From the NCBI RefSeq assembly GCF_003977605.1, contig NZ_RYYU01000001.1, forward strand, positions 888,863-952,862: DNA of 64,000 nt, written 5' to 3'. The position numbers were made by a program, and so were the translations under genes. Below are positions 44,034-52,009 of the stretch, one piece after another (position 1 is the stretch's first letter; every line of letters starts with the position of its first letter). The notes under the pieces were generated by a model. That model was not told the origin of the DNA and did no database searches. It was given only the letters and a program-made list of their open reading frames with translations. The stretch is from Prevotella koreensis. Lineage in GTDB: Bacteria; Bacteroidota; Bacteroidia; Bacteroidales; Bacteroidaceae.

Positions 44034-44843
44034 TTAATTATTAAAATTTTTATAGTAGTGAGCTCGGTATTGTGCCGGGCTCATTCCTTTTAACCTAAGT
44101 TTTATTCTTTTATTGTTGTACCACCAGATATATTTCTTTAGTTCATTTTCAAAATCCTCAATAGAATCGAAATGATTCACATACAGAAGTTCATTTTTCA
44201 TTAATCCGAAGAAATTTTCCATCATGGAGTTATCCAAGCAATTTCCCTTTCGAGACATGCTCTGTACTATCCCTTTATCTTTAAGCATCTTCTGGTACAT
44301 TCCGTGCTGATAGTGCCATCCCTGATCAGAGTGCATAATTAGCCCATTAAATTTTGCCTGTTTCCCAAATGCAGATTTCAGCATATCTATGGTCATTTTC
44401 AAGTTGGGACTTCTTGATATGGTGTATGCAATGATTTCACCGTTAAACATATCCATTATAGGAGACAGATACGTCTTGACCCCATGTATGCATACTTGGG
44501 TGACATCTGTTGTCCATTTCCGGTTTGGAGCTGATGCCTTAAAGTTTCCGACAATCACATTTGGAGCTATTTTACCCACTTCGCCTTTATAGGAGTGATA
44601 GTGACGCTTTTTACGTTTTGCTTTCATATCCAGTTGCCGCATAAGTTTCTGTACAGTCTTGTGGTTTATCAACATTCCTTCACTGCGCAATACGTAACAG
44701 ATTCTTCTGTAGCCATATCTTCCCTTATTTTCGTCATACACGGAGGTTATCCTCCTTCTGACAACATCATATCCATCTGTATTGTTGAGACGCTTTAGAT
44801 GGTAATAGAATACAGAACGTGCCATTCCAATCCTCTCAAGCAT
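44034..44843 (-). CDS. IS3-family transposase OrfB (DDE integrase)
   Basis: This is the catalytic half of the transposase. Shown from its first internal ATG it is 269 residues, but the frame is open upstream to the frameshift site at about 44939-44945, so it is normally made as an OrfAB fusion. HTH_21 (MLERIGMARSVFYYHLKRL) is followed by the rve integrase core with the three acidic residues: Asp in RKWTTDVTQV, Asp in IMHSDQGWHY, and Glu in CLDNSMMENFFGLMKNE. It looks intact. Confidence 0.92.
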   Translation of the reverse strand: MLERIGMARSVFYYHLKRLNNTDGYDVVRRRITSVYDENKGRYGYRRICYVLRSEGMLINHKTVQKLMRQLDMKAKRKKRHYHSYKGEVGKIAPNVIVGNFKASAPNRKWTTDVTQVCIHGVKTYLSPIMDMFNGEIIAYTISRSPNLKMTIDMLKSAFGKQAKFNGLIMHSDQGWHYQHGMYQKMLKDKGIVQSMSRKGNCLDNSMMENFFGLMKNELLYVNHFDSIEDFENELKKYIWWYNNKRIKLRLKGMSPAQYRAHYYKNFNN

Positions 44844-44869
44844 ATACTCAAGAGAATGTCCTTCTTGTC

Positions 44870-45406
44870 TTAGTTCTTCGATGGCACGTGCCCAATCTCT
44901 CTTAGAAGGGCATTCCTTTCCTCTACTAAGGCTCTCACTTTTTTTAGCAAAGCGTTCTCTGTCTTGAGTTCCTGGTTTTCTTTCTGAAGTTTCTCCAACT
45001 CGCTGAGAGGCTTGCTGTTCTTTTTCGGTCTGCCCATGCCTGGTGGTCTGCCTCGCCTTTTAAATTTGCAAAGAGCTGACAAACCTTCCTCACGATATGC
45101 TTTTAACCATCTACTTATGGTTTGAGGGGCCGCTCCAAACTTTAACGAGGCTGCGTGCAAAGTTAAGTGCTTTTTCTCAATTTCAAGGACAATTTGTTTC
45201 TTTAATGCAAAATCAGCCTTGATATTTTTACCTTTTTGCAATCCGCATGGACCCTGTTGGAGGTATCTTGAACGTAAGACTTTTAGATGTTCCGTATTTA
45301 TACCATATGTAGTATGGATACTCTCAAATGAATGACCGTCATCAAGAAGATACATATACTTTTGCAAATCTTCCAAATCGTGTTTCTTTCTATTCTTAAT
45401 ACTCAT
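44870..45406 (-). CDS. IS3-family OrfA (helix-turn-helix)
   Basis: This 178-residue DNA-binding protein has a duplicated HTH (LTLHAASLKFGAAPQTISRWLKAYREEGLSALCKFKRRGRPPGMG) and a leucine-rich coiled coil at the C-terminus (LSELEKLQKENQELKTENALLKKV) for dimerisation, the usual form for the IS150 group. A slippery A7 run near its end shifts some ribosomes into orfB. Confidence 0.9.
   Translation of the reverse strand: MSIKNRKKHDLEDLQKYMYLLDDGHSFESIHTTYGINTEHLKVLRSRYLQQGPCGLQKGKNIKADFALKKQIVLEIEKKHLTLHAASLKFGAAPQTISRWLKAYREEGLSALCKFKRRGRPPGMGRPKKNSKPLSELEKLQKENQELKTENALLKKVRALVEERNALLREIGHVPSKN
44938..44946 (-). other. Programmed -1 frameshift site of the IS
   Basis: On the minus strand orfA reads CTA AAA AAA GTG; the run of seven A followed by G is a slippery heptamer. 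The -1 frame stays open without stops from here into orfB, as required for an OrfAB transposase. Confidence 0.8.
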
Positions 45407-45410
45407 AATA

Positions 45411-45445
45411 AAACCCCGAAAGTTTTTTGTCTAACTTTCGGGGTT
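45411..45445. repeat. Hairpin at the right end of the IS
   Basis: AACCCCGAAAGTT (45412-45424) pairs with AACTTTCGGGGTT (45433-45445). The same stem with a different loop forms the terminator at 58952-58987. Confidence 0.8.
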
Positions 45446-45503
45446 CATATCACATTTTGACAAACCCTCATTGATTTTAAGTATTTATTATATGTCTTCA
45501 GGC

Positions 45504-47636
45504 TTAGAAGAAAAGGTATCTATTGTCTTTTACGTCAGCTTTTATAAAATATTCTTGCAATGCTTGCTGGGCTGCTTGTGATGCTTTCTGGGCAACGCGT
45601 GCAACGTATATTGACTCATCATATTTTCCAGGACGTGTTACTTTGTCTTTTACAGAAAAAAGATACACTCCGGCATTACCCTTTACAGGTGTTGCAGAGA
45701 ACTTTCCTTTTCCTGTAGCAGCAACTGCACCACTAAGAGCGGGCTCACTCGCACCTGTTGCTTGAACAAATACAGGAGCGGCAAAAGTCACCTGAGCAAT
45801 TTCGCTTATTTGTGCTCCCTTAGATTTTGCAGCAGCAACCGACTTTACGTCCTTTATATTGGCAATAATCTGTTCTGCTTTCTTATCACGGAGTACGGCA
45901 CTCTTTACATACTCTTTAATATCAGCATCTTCAAGAGAACGGAAACCTTCTTCATGAACTCCTGTCAAAGCCACAACGAGGAGGTTATCATTATTACCAC
46001 ATTCGTATAATGGGGAAACTTCATTATTCTTTGCTCCATAAATCCATTTCATCACATCACGAGTGTTGCTAACATTTGCAACATAATGCTCTGTATTTGA
46101 CAAATTCTTACGTTCTTCAACTTTATATCCATACTTAGCAGCATTCTTCTCCAATGCATCAACACTTTGGCTTTCGCTTACATACTGGCTAAACTTATTA
46201 TATGCTGCATTATAAGTATCTTTTGAGAAATCTATAGACTTGGAAATAACTGCTGCCGTGTACTTTGTAACGATTGAACGGCGGTCGGTGAGTTGAACAA
46301 TCATATTTCCGGCAGTGAGTTGGATATTCTTTGTCTCATTAACTGCCATATTATTTATAGACTTGATGTATGTTCTGAAATCGGCATCAATGCCTGAAGC
46401 ATTCTGGTATTGGCGTGTTGTCACCCATGTTTTCTCACCTGTCTGTCCGTATTTCTTTGCAATAGCCTCAAAGTCTCCACCACCTTGCAGCGCATTGTAA
46501 ATGCTATCTGCACGCTTTGAAGCAATGTCTGTTTTTGGATCAGAAACCTGAATGACACGAATTTGAACAGAGTCTGGTATTTGTTCTTTTGCAATAAGAC
46601 GAATAACATTCATTGTGTTATCTTCGCCTGTCACAGGACCTAATGTCTGGCCAACAGACATTGAGTCAAGTTTAGAGGCTATTGTCAATGGGAAAGCATC
46701 CTTACCTACAGGGATTCCATTGAAAGGTACAAGAGAAGAACTTCTACCTACGACATTACCGGGATTCTCAGCACTTTGAAGTTCTTCTGCAAACTTCTTC
46801 ATCTGAGTTGTTAGGGTGTTGCGATCAGCATTAGAAGCAGTGACCTTAACACTAACAAACTTTATGTCGCGAGTTTCTTGATACTGACGGAATATTGGTT
46901 TGAGTTCGTCATATTTCGCCTTCAAATCTGCATCTGTAACACTTACTTTATTATCATTAATTGAAGAATAAGGAATTGCAGCAAGTTCGATTGTGCTTTC
47001 CTCATTCTCCGCAGTAAATGCCGACTTTGCCGAAATATTGTTTGTTACCATCATACAACGGGCAAAGAGGGTCTGGTATTTTTGTGCAAGAAGCTGGGTG
47101 CGAAGATTTTTCTCTGTAAATGACCAGAATTTGCTAATGGCCTCATACTGTTCTGCCAACTGAGGATTATTCAATGCCGATTTGTCATTTAGGAATTTCT
47201 GAACCATTGTATAATCAAATCGTCCTGTCTGTTGATTTACGAACGGAGTCTGAAGAAGCATCGGGTTAGTACCTTCTTTCATAATGTTCTGCAACTCTTC
47301 GTCTGTAACCGTAAGACCAAGTTCTCCTGCTTCTTTCTCAATGATGCTGTTCTGTACCATTGTTTGCCAAACCTGATCACGAATAGCGGATGTTTGCTCC
47401 TCTGTAAGGTTTTCCATTCCGCGAGCAATCTTTACATACTCGGTAAATTCGTTAACCTTTTCATTGAAATCGTTGATATTCACCGTCTTTCCAAGCACGG
47501 TACCAACCTCATTCCTTTTGCCAAAGAGAGCATCAACAATTTTGCTCCAATCTTCAGCAATGAATGCGAAAAGACCCAAACCAATCACTACGATAAGAGC
47601 AGGTCCCCAGCTTCTGATTTTTCCAATTGCTGCCAT
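45504..47636 (-). CDS. PpiD/SurA-like peptidyl-prolyl isomerase
   Basis: This 710-residue periplasmic folding factor is anchored by one N-terminal membrane segment (WGPALIVVIGLGLFAFIAEDW, residues 11-31). A SurA_N-like helical region follows (IRDQVWQTMVQNSIIEKEAGELGLTVTDEELQNIM), then a parvulin-type rotamase domain near residues 340-450 (QIPDSVQIRVIQVSDPKTDIASKRADSIYNALQGGGDFEAIAKKYGQ). A long C-terminal region completes it. It is the last gene of the coaX-lptC block, but a TAATTTTG box upstream (47754-47761) gives it a promoter of its own. The IS lies just downstream of its stop and does not interrupt it. Confidence 0.9.
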   Translation of the reverse strand: MAAIGKIRSWGPALIVVIGLGLFAFIAEDWSKIVDALFGKRNEVGTVLGKTVNINDFNEKVNEFTEYVKIARGMENLTEEQTSAIRDQVWQTMVQNSIIEKEAGELGLTVTDEELQNIMKEGTNPMLLQTPFVNQQTGRFDYTMVQKFLNDKSALNNPQLAEQYEAISKFWSFTEKNLRTQLLAQKYQTLFARCMMVTNNISAKSAFTAENEESTIELAAIPYSSINDNKVSVTDADLKAKYDELKPIFRQYQETRDIKFVSVKVTASNADRNTLTTQMKKFAEELQSAENPGNVVGRSSSLVPFNGIPVGKDAFPLTIASKLDSMSVGQTLGPVTGEDNTMNVIRLIAKEQIPDSVQIRVIQVSDPKTDIASKRADSIYNALQGGGDFEAIAKKYGQTGEKTWVTTRQYQNASGIDADFRTYIKSINNMAVNETKNIQLTAGNMIVQLTDRRSIVTKYTAAVISKSIDFSKDTYNAAYNKFSQYVSESQSVDALEKNAAKYGYKVEERKNLSNTEHYVANVSNTRDVMKWIYGAKNNEVSPLYECGNNDNLLVVALTGVHEEGFRSLEDADIKEYVKSAVLRDKKAEQIIANIKDVKSVAAAKSKGAQISEIAQVTFAAPVFVQATGASEPALSGAVAATGKGKFSATPVKGNAGVYLFSVKDKVTRPGKYDESIYVARVAQKASQAAQQALQEYFIKADVKDNRYLFF

Positions 47637-47753
47637 TTTGTTTTTATTTTATTTTATTGTTTTTATTATTCATTATTTAGGTGTCAATATCTATGCGGGT
47701 TTTCTATCTTACAGTGTGCAAGCATAATTTCCGCAAAAAGAAATTTCAAGGTG

Positions 47754-47761
47754 CAAAATTA
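47754..47761 (-). promoter_or_regulatory. Promoter -7 box of the PpiD-like gene
   Basis: TAATTTTG followed by C on the minus strand in the 169-bp gap after the hemolysin-like gene. The -33 element is not clear, and the leader would be about 110 nt. Confidence 0.5.
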
Positions 47762-47805
47762 CAAAAAATATGATAATTATCGGCATATAAAAGCGAAAAA
47801 AATAT

Positions 47806-49074
47806 TTATTTCAACACTTTCATCCTTACCAACTCTATTTTTGTCATTGTATTCTTAATAATTTTAAACTCAAAATCTCCCACTGTCACAATTTCATTGA
47901 GTTTTGGAAAACTCTGATAATAATTCAAGATAAGTCCACCTATCGTCATATAGTCTTCACTCTCCGGGAGGCTGAGAGCAAACATATCGTTGACTTTGTC
48001 TATTTCAAGACGTGCTGATAATACATATTCGTCTTCTGATATTTGTTTCGCAACATAATTTGAATTATCATGTTCGTCCTCTATGTCACCAAAAATTTCT
48101 TCTACGATATCTTCAAGACTCACTATGCCACTCGTGCCGCCAAATTCATCAATTACAACTCCAAGGGTCTTCTTCTGTTGCATAAAGGTCTGCATCAGTT
48201 TCTGTGCGGGCATCGTCTCTGGCACATAAGGCATATTCTGAATTCCTTTATGCCAATTCTTCGCATCTCGGAACATTTCCGACGAGTGTATATATCCTAT
48301 GATATGATCTATATCTTCATTATAGACAATGATTTTTGACTTGCCGCTCTCTATAAAAATATTTTTTAATTCATCTACAGAAGAATTATATTCCACGGCA
48401 CAAATCTCTGTACGCGGTATCATGCAATCACGAACCTTTGTGTCTGAAAATTCAAGAGCATTTTGGAAGATTCTGACATCTTCATCTATCTCCGATTCGT
48501 CTTTTGCCTTTGCAATACTCGAATTGACCAAGTGGTCAAGATCTAATTTTGAAAACTCCTCATCCCCATTCTCTTTTTCAATCTTTATACCTGCTAATCT
48601 CATTAACAGATGCGACAACATTGTTGAAAATCTTGAAATAGGCCATAACACAATATAGAATATGAAAGCAGGGAATGCAAATACTGTAAGTAATCTATTC
48701 GCATTGCTTTTGAATATCGACTTTGGAAGAAATTCTCCGGTAAAAAGTACTATGATAGTAGAAAGTATCGTATCGGCAGGAACTGTGATACCCGGTTCTA
48801 ATCCGGAAAAGATTGTGTTGTCGAATAACTTTGCAACAAGAATACCATAAATAACAAGTACGATATTATTTCCTACGAGCATGGTGCTGACAAAATTGTT
48901 CGGATGTTTATAGAACACTTGTAGTGGCAAGCGCGCTATACCGAACTTGTCTTTTTCCATTTCGGCAAGCATTCGATTACTTGAAACAAATGCTATCTCC
49001 ATTCCGGAAAAGAATGCAGAAAGGAGCATCATTACAAGAATTCCTATTATTAATGGTATGCCAATATCATCCAT
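47806..49074 (-). CDS. Hemolysin-family/CNNM transporter-like protein (DUF21-CBS-CorC_HlyC)
   Basis: This 422-residue inner membrane protein has an N-terminal DUF21 domain with three to four hydrophobic segments (IPLIIGILVMMLLSAFFSGMEIAFVSSNR at the start), two CBS domains (RDCMIPRTEICAVEYNSSVDEL and MPAQKLMQTFMQQKKTLGVVIDEFGGTSGIVSLEDIVEEIFGDI), and a CorC_HlyC domain at the C-terminus. Relatives handle Mg2+ or other cations; GldE is a gliding-related member in some Bacteroidetes. It starts 5 bp after lptC ends. Confidence 0.92.
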   Translation of the reverse strand: MDDIGIPLIIGILVMMLLSAFFSGMEIAFVSSNRMLAEMEKDKFGIARLPLQVFYKHPNNFVSTMLVGNNIVLVIYGILVAKLFDNTIFSGLEPGITVPADTILSTIIVLFTGEFLPKSIFKSNANRLLTVFAFPAFIFYIVLWPISRFSTMLSHLLMRLAGIKIEKENGDEEFSKLDLDHLVNSSIAKAKDESEIDEDVRIFQNALEFSDTKVRDCMIPRTEICAVEYNSSVDELKNIFIESGKSKIIVYNEDIDHIIGYIHSSEMFRDAKNWHKGIQNMPYVPETMPAQKLMQTFMQQKKTLGVVIDEFGGTSGIVSLEDIVEEIFGDIEDEHDNSNYVAKQISEDEYVLSARLEIDKVNDMFALSLPESEDYMTIGGLILNYYQSFPKLNEIVTVGDFEFKIIKNTMTKIELVRMKVLK

Positions 49075-49079
49075 AAATG

Positions 49080-49811
49080 TTATTTTTGCTTTAAAGTACT
49101 GGGCACAGGTAATGTTTTGGCTTTAGGATTTGTGGGTGTCCTAAGTTTAGATTTGACAGTATCCGGTGCATACAATATTGTGTCGGCCTCAGAATTTCCG
49201 ATGCCATTCTTTCCTTTTATAAAAGAACCCTTTGAATTGCTAACAATATAATGTGTAAGCCGTTCATCACTCAAAAAATAAGAACCTTCAAGTTCTCTTG
49301 TCGGTGTTACCAAACGTGAATATTTATTGCTATAAAGCTCGTGATTGTTCTGATCCCAGAAAAGTTCCTCACTTGTAAAATGCATACCTTCTTTTGTACG
49401 CACACGAACTCTACCACGTAGTTCCCATATACGTTTTAAATCGTAATAATAAGCCGTATCAGCCTGAAGATAAGCCTCTACATGAAAGTTCTTATCAAAC
49501 TCTTCAAGAAACAGTCCGTTCCGGAATATCCATCGCGACGGATTTCTGTTTTGATTTATTTCCCACTCTTCTGCTACAATTCGATATTTCATTACTCCAG
49601 AATCGCTTATCAGCGTATTAACACCATAAGTAACCATAAGTGCTACAGAATCCTTGTCACTTATGGCTGGAGCAGTATGTTCTACGCCCTGCTCGCACGA
49701 AGTTGCGAGTAAAGCAAATAAAAAGGGCAAAAAATACATTTTGCTACGACCTTTCATAAAGGTCATAGCAAAACTATAAAAACAGGAAAGAATTTTCCTT
49801 CTCATGCCCAT
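49080..49811 (-). CDS. lptC: LPS export protein LptC
   Basis: LptC is a periplasmic inner membrane-attached protein that passes lipopolysaccharide from the LptBFG exporter to LptA. The 243-residue product has a lipobox LATSC with Cys at 39, so it may be a lipoprotein. The real start may be the ATG 24 codons downstream (MYFLPFLFALLATSC), which gives a normal short signal. The body matches the LptC-like domain (EEWEINQNRNPSRWIFRNGLFLEEFDKNFHVEAYLQADTAYYYDLKRIWELRGRVRVRTKEG). It lies between an outer membrane protein gene and the hemolysin-like gene in an operon. Confidence 0.9.
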   Translation of the reverse strand: MGMRRKILSCFYSFAMTFMKGRSKMYFLPFLFALLATSCEQGVEHTAPAISDKDSVALMVTYGVNTLISDSGVMKYRIVAEEWEINQNRNPSRWIFRNGLFLEEFDKNFHVEAYLQADTAYYYDLKRIWELRGRVRVRTKEGMHFTSEELFWDQNNHELYSNKYSRLVTPTRELEGSYFLSDERLTHYIVSNSKGSFIKGKNGIGNSEADTILYAPDTVKSKLRTPTNPKAKTLPVPSTLKQK

Positions 49812-49825
49812 TTTATCTATGAATA

Positions 49826-51121
49826 TTATTCAACTTTCCACTTCATAAACCAACGTTCATTGAACGTCAGTCCGATATTGATTCTGAAAGTATTCTCTGT
49901 AATAAACTGCTTAGAATCAGTACGTACCCATTGTGCAGAAATATTAAGTACTGACTTATTGTTATATCCATTGGTTATTGGAATACCAAAGCCTGCGCTT
50001 ACAGATAATTCTTTAGGACCTTCATATCCGTTTATATTTAAATAAGGTGTAGCGTAAGATGCACCAAATCTATAACTAACCCTGTTAAAAAACTTCCTAC
50101 TCATTATTGCCGGACAATATTCACCTCCAAAAGTAATCTTATGTCTATCATTAAAATACTTGTCGTTCATTGCGTAACTTGCATTTCCGGCATTATCACT
50201 ATAAACAGGGAAAGAAGTTTTTCCCCATTTCTGCAAAGAATAATCAAGACCTACTTTTACTTTATTCTTATGATTAAACATCAATCCGGCACCAATAAAA
50301 TGCGGAATTTCCAACCCATTCTTAACAATAAATATTGTACTGTCTTTTATACCGGTTTGGTTGTTCATTGACAATATCTTACATTCTGCATCTGCATTCA
50401 ACTTGTGTCCCAATCCATATGTTGCACCAATGGTTATAGAGTTTGCCTTGTCAAACGGGATAGTATATTGTAAACCAAAGTCTAACCTGTAACTTCTTAC
50501 ATCTGTGGAATAATATTTAGACAAGGTATTGATATATGCATCTGTATATGAATTTATAATAGAACGATTATAGCCTCCCCAAAGATAAGACCCATTGACA
50601 CCTATTGATAGGTTTTTCAATGGCTGTAAACCTATGCCGAGAAAAACTTGATGAATACCGCCATCACCAGAATATGTATTAACATACCCTGAGGTTTTAT
50701 CATTGTTCATATAACCAGCAGAAGTGTAATTATATCCCACATTGGAGAAAGGCAATATACCAAAACTCAAACCGGCATTTTTGAAAAGGCGGAATGCTGC
50801 AACAGCATATTCAAAGTTTGCGTTCTTTGCATTCTTCTTAACCCCATTTTCTGAGAAATTCGTAAGTTGTCCACTTACTCCGGCATCAAATATAAACGTA
50901 AGCGAATCCATCGCAGAATAAGAAGCAGGGTTAAGGAAATTAACCTGCTTACCATCCCTAAAAGCAATTCCCAAACCATTCATGCCTCTATTAAAACCAC
51001 TTGTCTGGTCGGCTAATACTCCGAATCCATATTGACTATATGGGGAATTGGTACCGCTTTGGGCTTTTGCCGTAAGTGCCGTTGCCATTATTAATATGGC
51101 GAAAGTTATCTTTTTCATCAT
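49826..51121 (-). CDS. Outer membrane protein, FadL/PorV-like barrel
   Basis: This 431-residue protein has a signal peptide (MMKKITFAILIMATALTAKAQ) and then a beta-rich chain starting with GTNSPYSQYGFGVLADQTSGFNRGMNGLGIAFRDG. It has many alternating strands and ends in an aromatic/charged strand (ERWFMKWKVE). This suits a membrane beta-barrel of the kind that follows coaX in many Bacteroidetes. No specific function is assigned. Its ATG overlaps the coaX TGA (ATGA), implying coupled translation. Confidence 0.85.
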   Translation of the reverse strand: MMKKITFAILIMATALTAKAQSGTNSPYSQYGFGVLADQTSGFNRGMNGLGIAFRDGKQVNFLNPASYSAMDSLTFIFDAGVSGQLTNFSENGVKKNAKNANFEYAVAAFRLFKNAGLSFGILPFSNVGYNYTSAGYMNNDKTSGYVNTYSGDGGIHQVFLGIGLQPLKNLSIGVNGSYLWGGYNRSIINSYTDAYINTLSKYYSTDVRSYRLDFGLQYTIPFDKANSITIGATYGLGHKLNADAECKILSMNNQTGIKDSTIFIVKNGLEIPHFIGAGLMFNHKNKVKVGLDYSLQKWGKTSFPVYSDNAGNASYAMNDKYFNDRHKITFGGEYCPAIMSRKFFNRVSYRFGASYATPYLNINGYEGPKELSVSAGFGIPITNGYNNKSVLNISAQWVRTDSKQFITENTFRINIGLTFNERWFMKWKVE

Positions 51122-51897
51122 CTTTTATTGTATTCAAGTATAGCATTCAGTCCTTCAGGTACCAACAACTTGTCTTCTATAAGACTGATATTTGTACCAA
51201 CCGGCTTTGCAGGTGCAAAGGTGTAATTTTTTTCTGAAAAATGCAAATTTACGCGGCTTCCACCAGTTAAATAAACGTAAAGTTGAGAATATTTATCTAT
51301 AAACATGTTGATATACCCCTCTATTTCGTGTAATACACCGTTTATTACACCACTTCTAATGGCGGTTTCGGTTGACTCTCCCATTGCCGGAATGTATCCT
51401 TCTGCCGAAATGAGTGGAAGTTTAGAAGTAAATGCATTCAGTGATTTCAGCCTCATTTCTATCCCCGGTGAAATATTCCCCCCTTCATATTCTCCTTTCG
51501 AGTTTACAAAATCGTATGTTATACATGTCCCAACATCTATTACAAGTATATTTGCCCCCTTATTGTTAACCGATGCACCAATAGCAGCTGCCAGCCTGTC
51601 GGCTCCCAATGTCAAAGGTGTTTTATATAAATTTTTTATGGGTATTGGTGTTATACCAGGTACAAAATGCATCATCGGTATAGATAGATTATTAACAAAA
51701 CAATTGAAATAATCGTCAAGAACTACTGTTGAGCAATATATGCCGTAAGAAAACTTATATTTAGAAATGAAATCCAACGACTCTTTTTGGGAAATATTAT
51801 TGACCCTGACTTCCTCAATGACATTCCTGCCATCGAAACACACCATTTTTATTGATGTATTACCAACATCGATAACAAGACGTAAATCACTTATCAC
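51118..51897 (-). CDS. coaX: Type III pantothenate kinase
   Basis: CoaX phosphorylates pantothenate in the first step of CoA synthesis. The 259-residue ASKHA-fold protein has VIDVGNTSIKMVCFDG at the N-terminus, TLGADRLAAAIGA, VIDVGTCITYDFVNSKGEYEGGNISPGIEMRLKSLN, and the YLTGGSRVNL adenosine-binding loop. The stop overlaps the next gene's start. It is first in an operon of envelope genes; the shared promoter is the minus-strand TAATTTTG at 51945-51952. Confidence 0.95.
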   Translation of the reverse strand: MISDLRLVIDVGNTSIKMVCFDGRNVIEEVRVNNISQKESLDFISKYKFSYGIYCSTVVLDDYFNCFVNNLSIPMMHFVPGITPIPIKNLYKTPLTLGADRLAAAIGASVNNKGANILVIDVGTCITYDFVNSKGEYEGGNISPGIEMRLKSLNAFTSKLPLISAEGYIPAMGESTETAIRSGVINGVLHEIEGYINMFIDKYSQLYVYLTGGSRVNLHFSEKNYTFAPAKPVGTNISLIEDKLLVPEGLNAILEYNKR

Positions 51898-51944
51898 AAC
51901 CGATAAAAACTCTTAGTATTATTACAGATAAATTATATCGGGTG

Positions 51945-51952
51945 CAAAATTA
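51945..51952 (-). promoter_or_regulatory. Promoter -7 box of the coaX-lptC operon
   Basis: TAATTTTG followed by C on the minus strand, about 48 bp upstream of coaX. Confidence 0.6.
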
Positions 51953-51997
51953 TTGTTTTTTTTTGAAACAAAAGCATGCAAAGTGGAAAATATAAAG

Positions 51998-52005
51998 TAA
52001 TTTTG
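51998..52005 (+). promoter_or_regulatory. Promoter -7 box just before the Lnb-like gene
   Basis: TAATTTTG followed by C ends only 4 bp before the GTG start at 52010, so initiation would be at or next to the start codon. It implies a leaderless message or another start. Confidence 0.5.
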
Positions 52006-52009
52006 CAAC

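Larger units (their letters stand above)
43980..45469 (-). mobile_element. IS3-family (IS150-like) insertion sequence
   Basis: This is a two-gene IS with orfA (HTH) and orfB (DDE integrase) on the minus strand joined by a -1 frameshift signal. The ends share a 42-bp imperfect inverted repeat (32 of 42 matched, no gaps) at 43980-44021 and 45428-45469, with the best part TG..CCCCGAAAGTT.GACA. The classical TG...CA ends would be 44002 and 45447, inside the longer repeat. No matching 3-4 bp target duplication is seen with either choice of ends. The right end also has a 13-bp hairpin (45411-45445) that could block transcription into the element. Confidence 0.85.

Noticed and set aside
47232..47858. 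208-codon open frame on the plus strand
   Set aside because: Antisense to the PpiD-like gene and its leader; no family resemblance.
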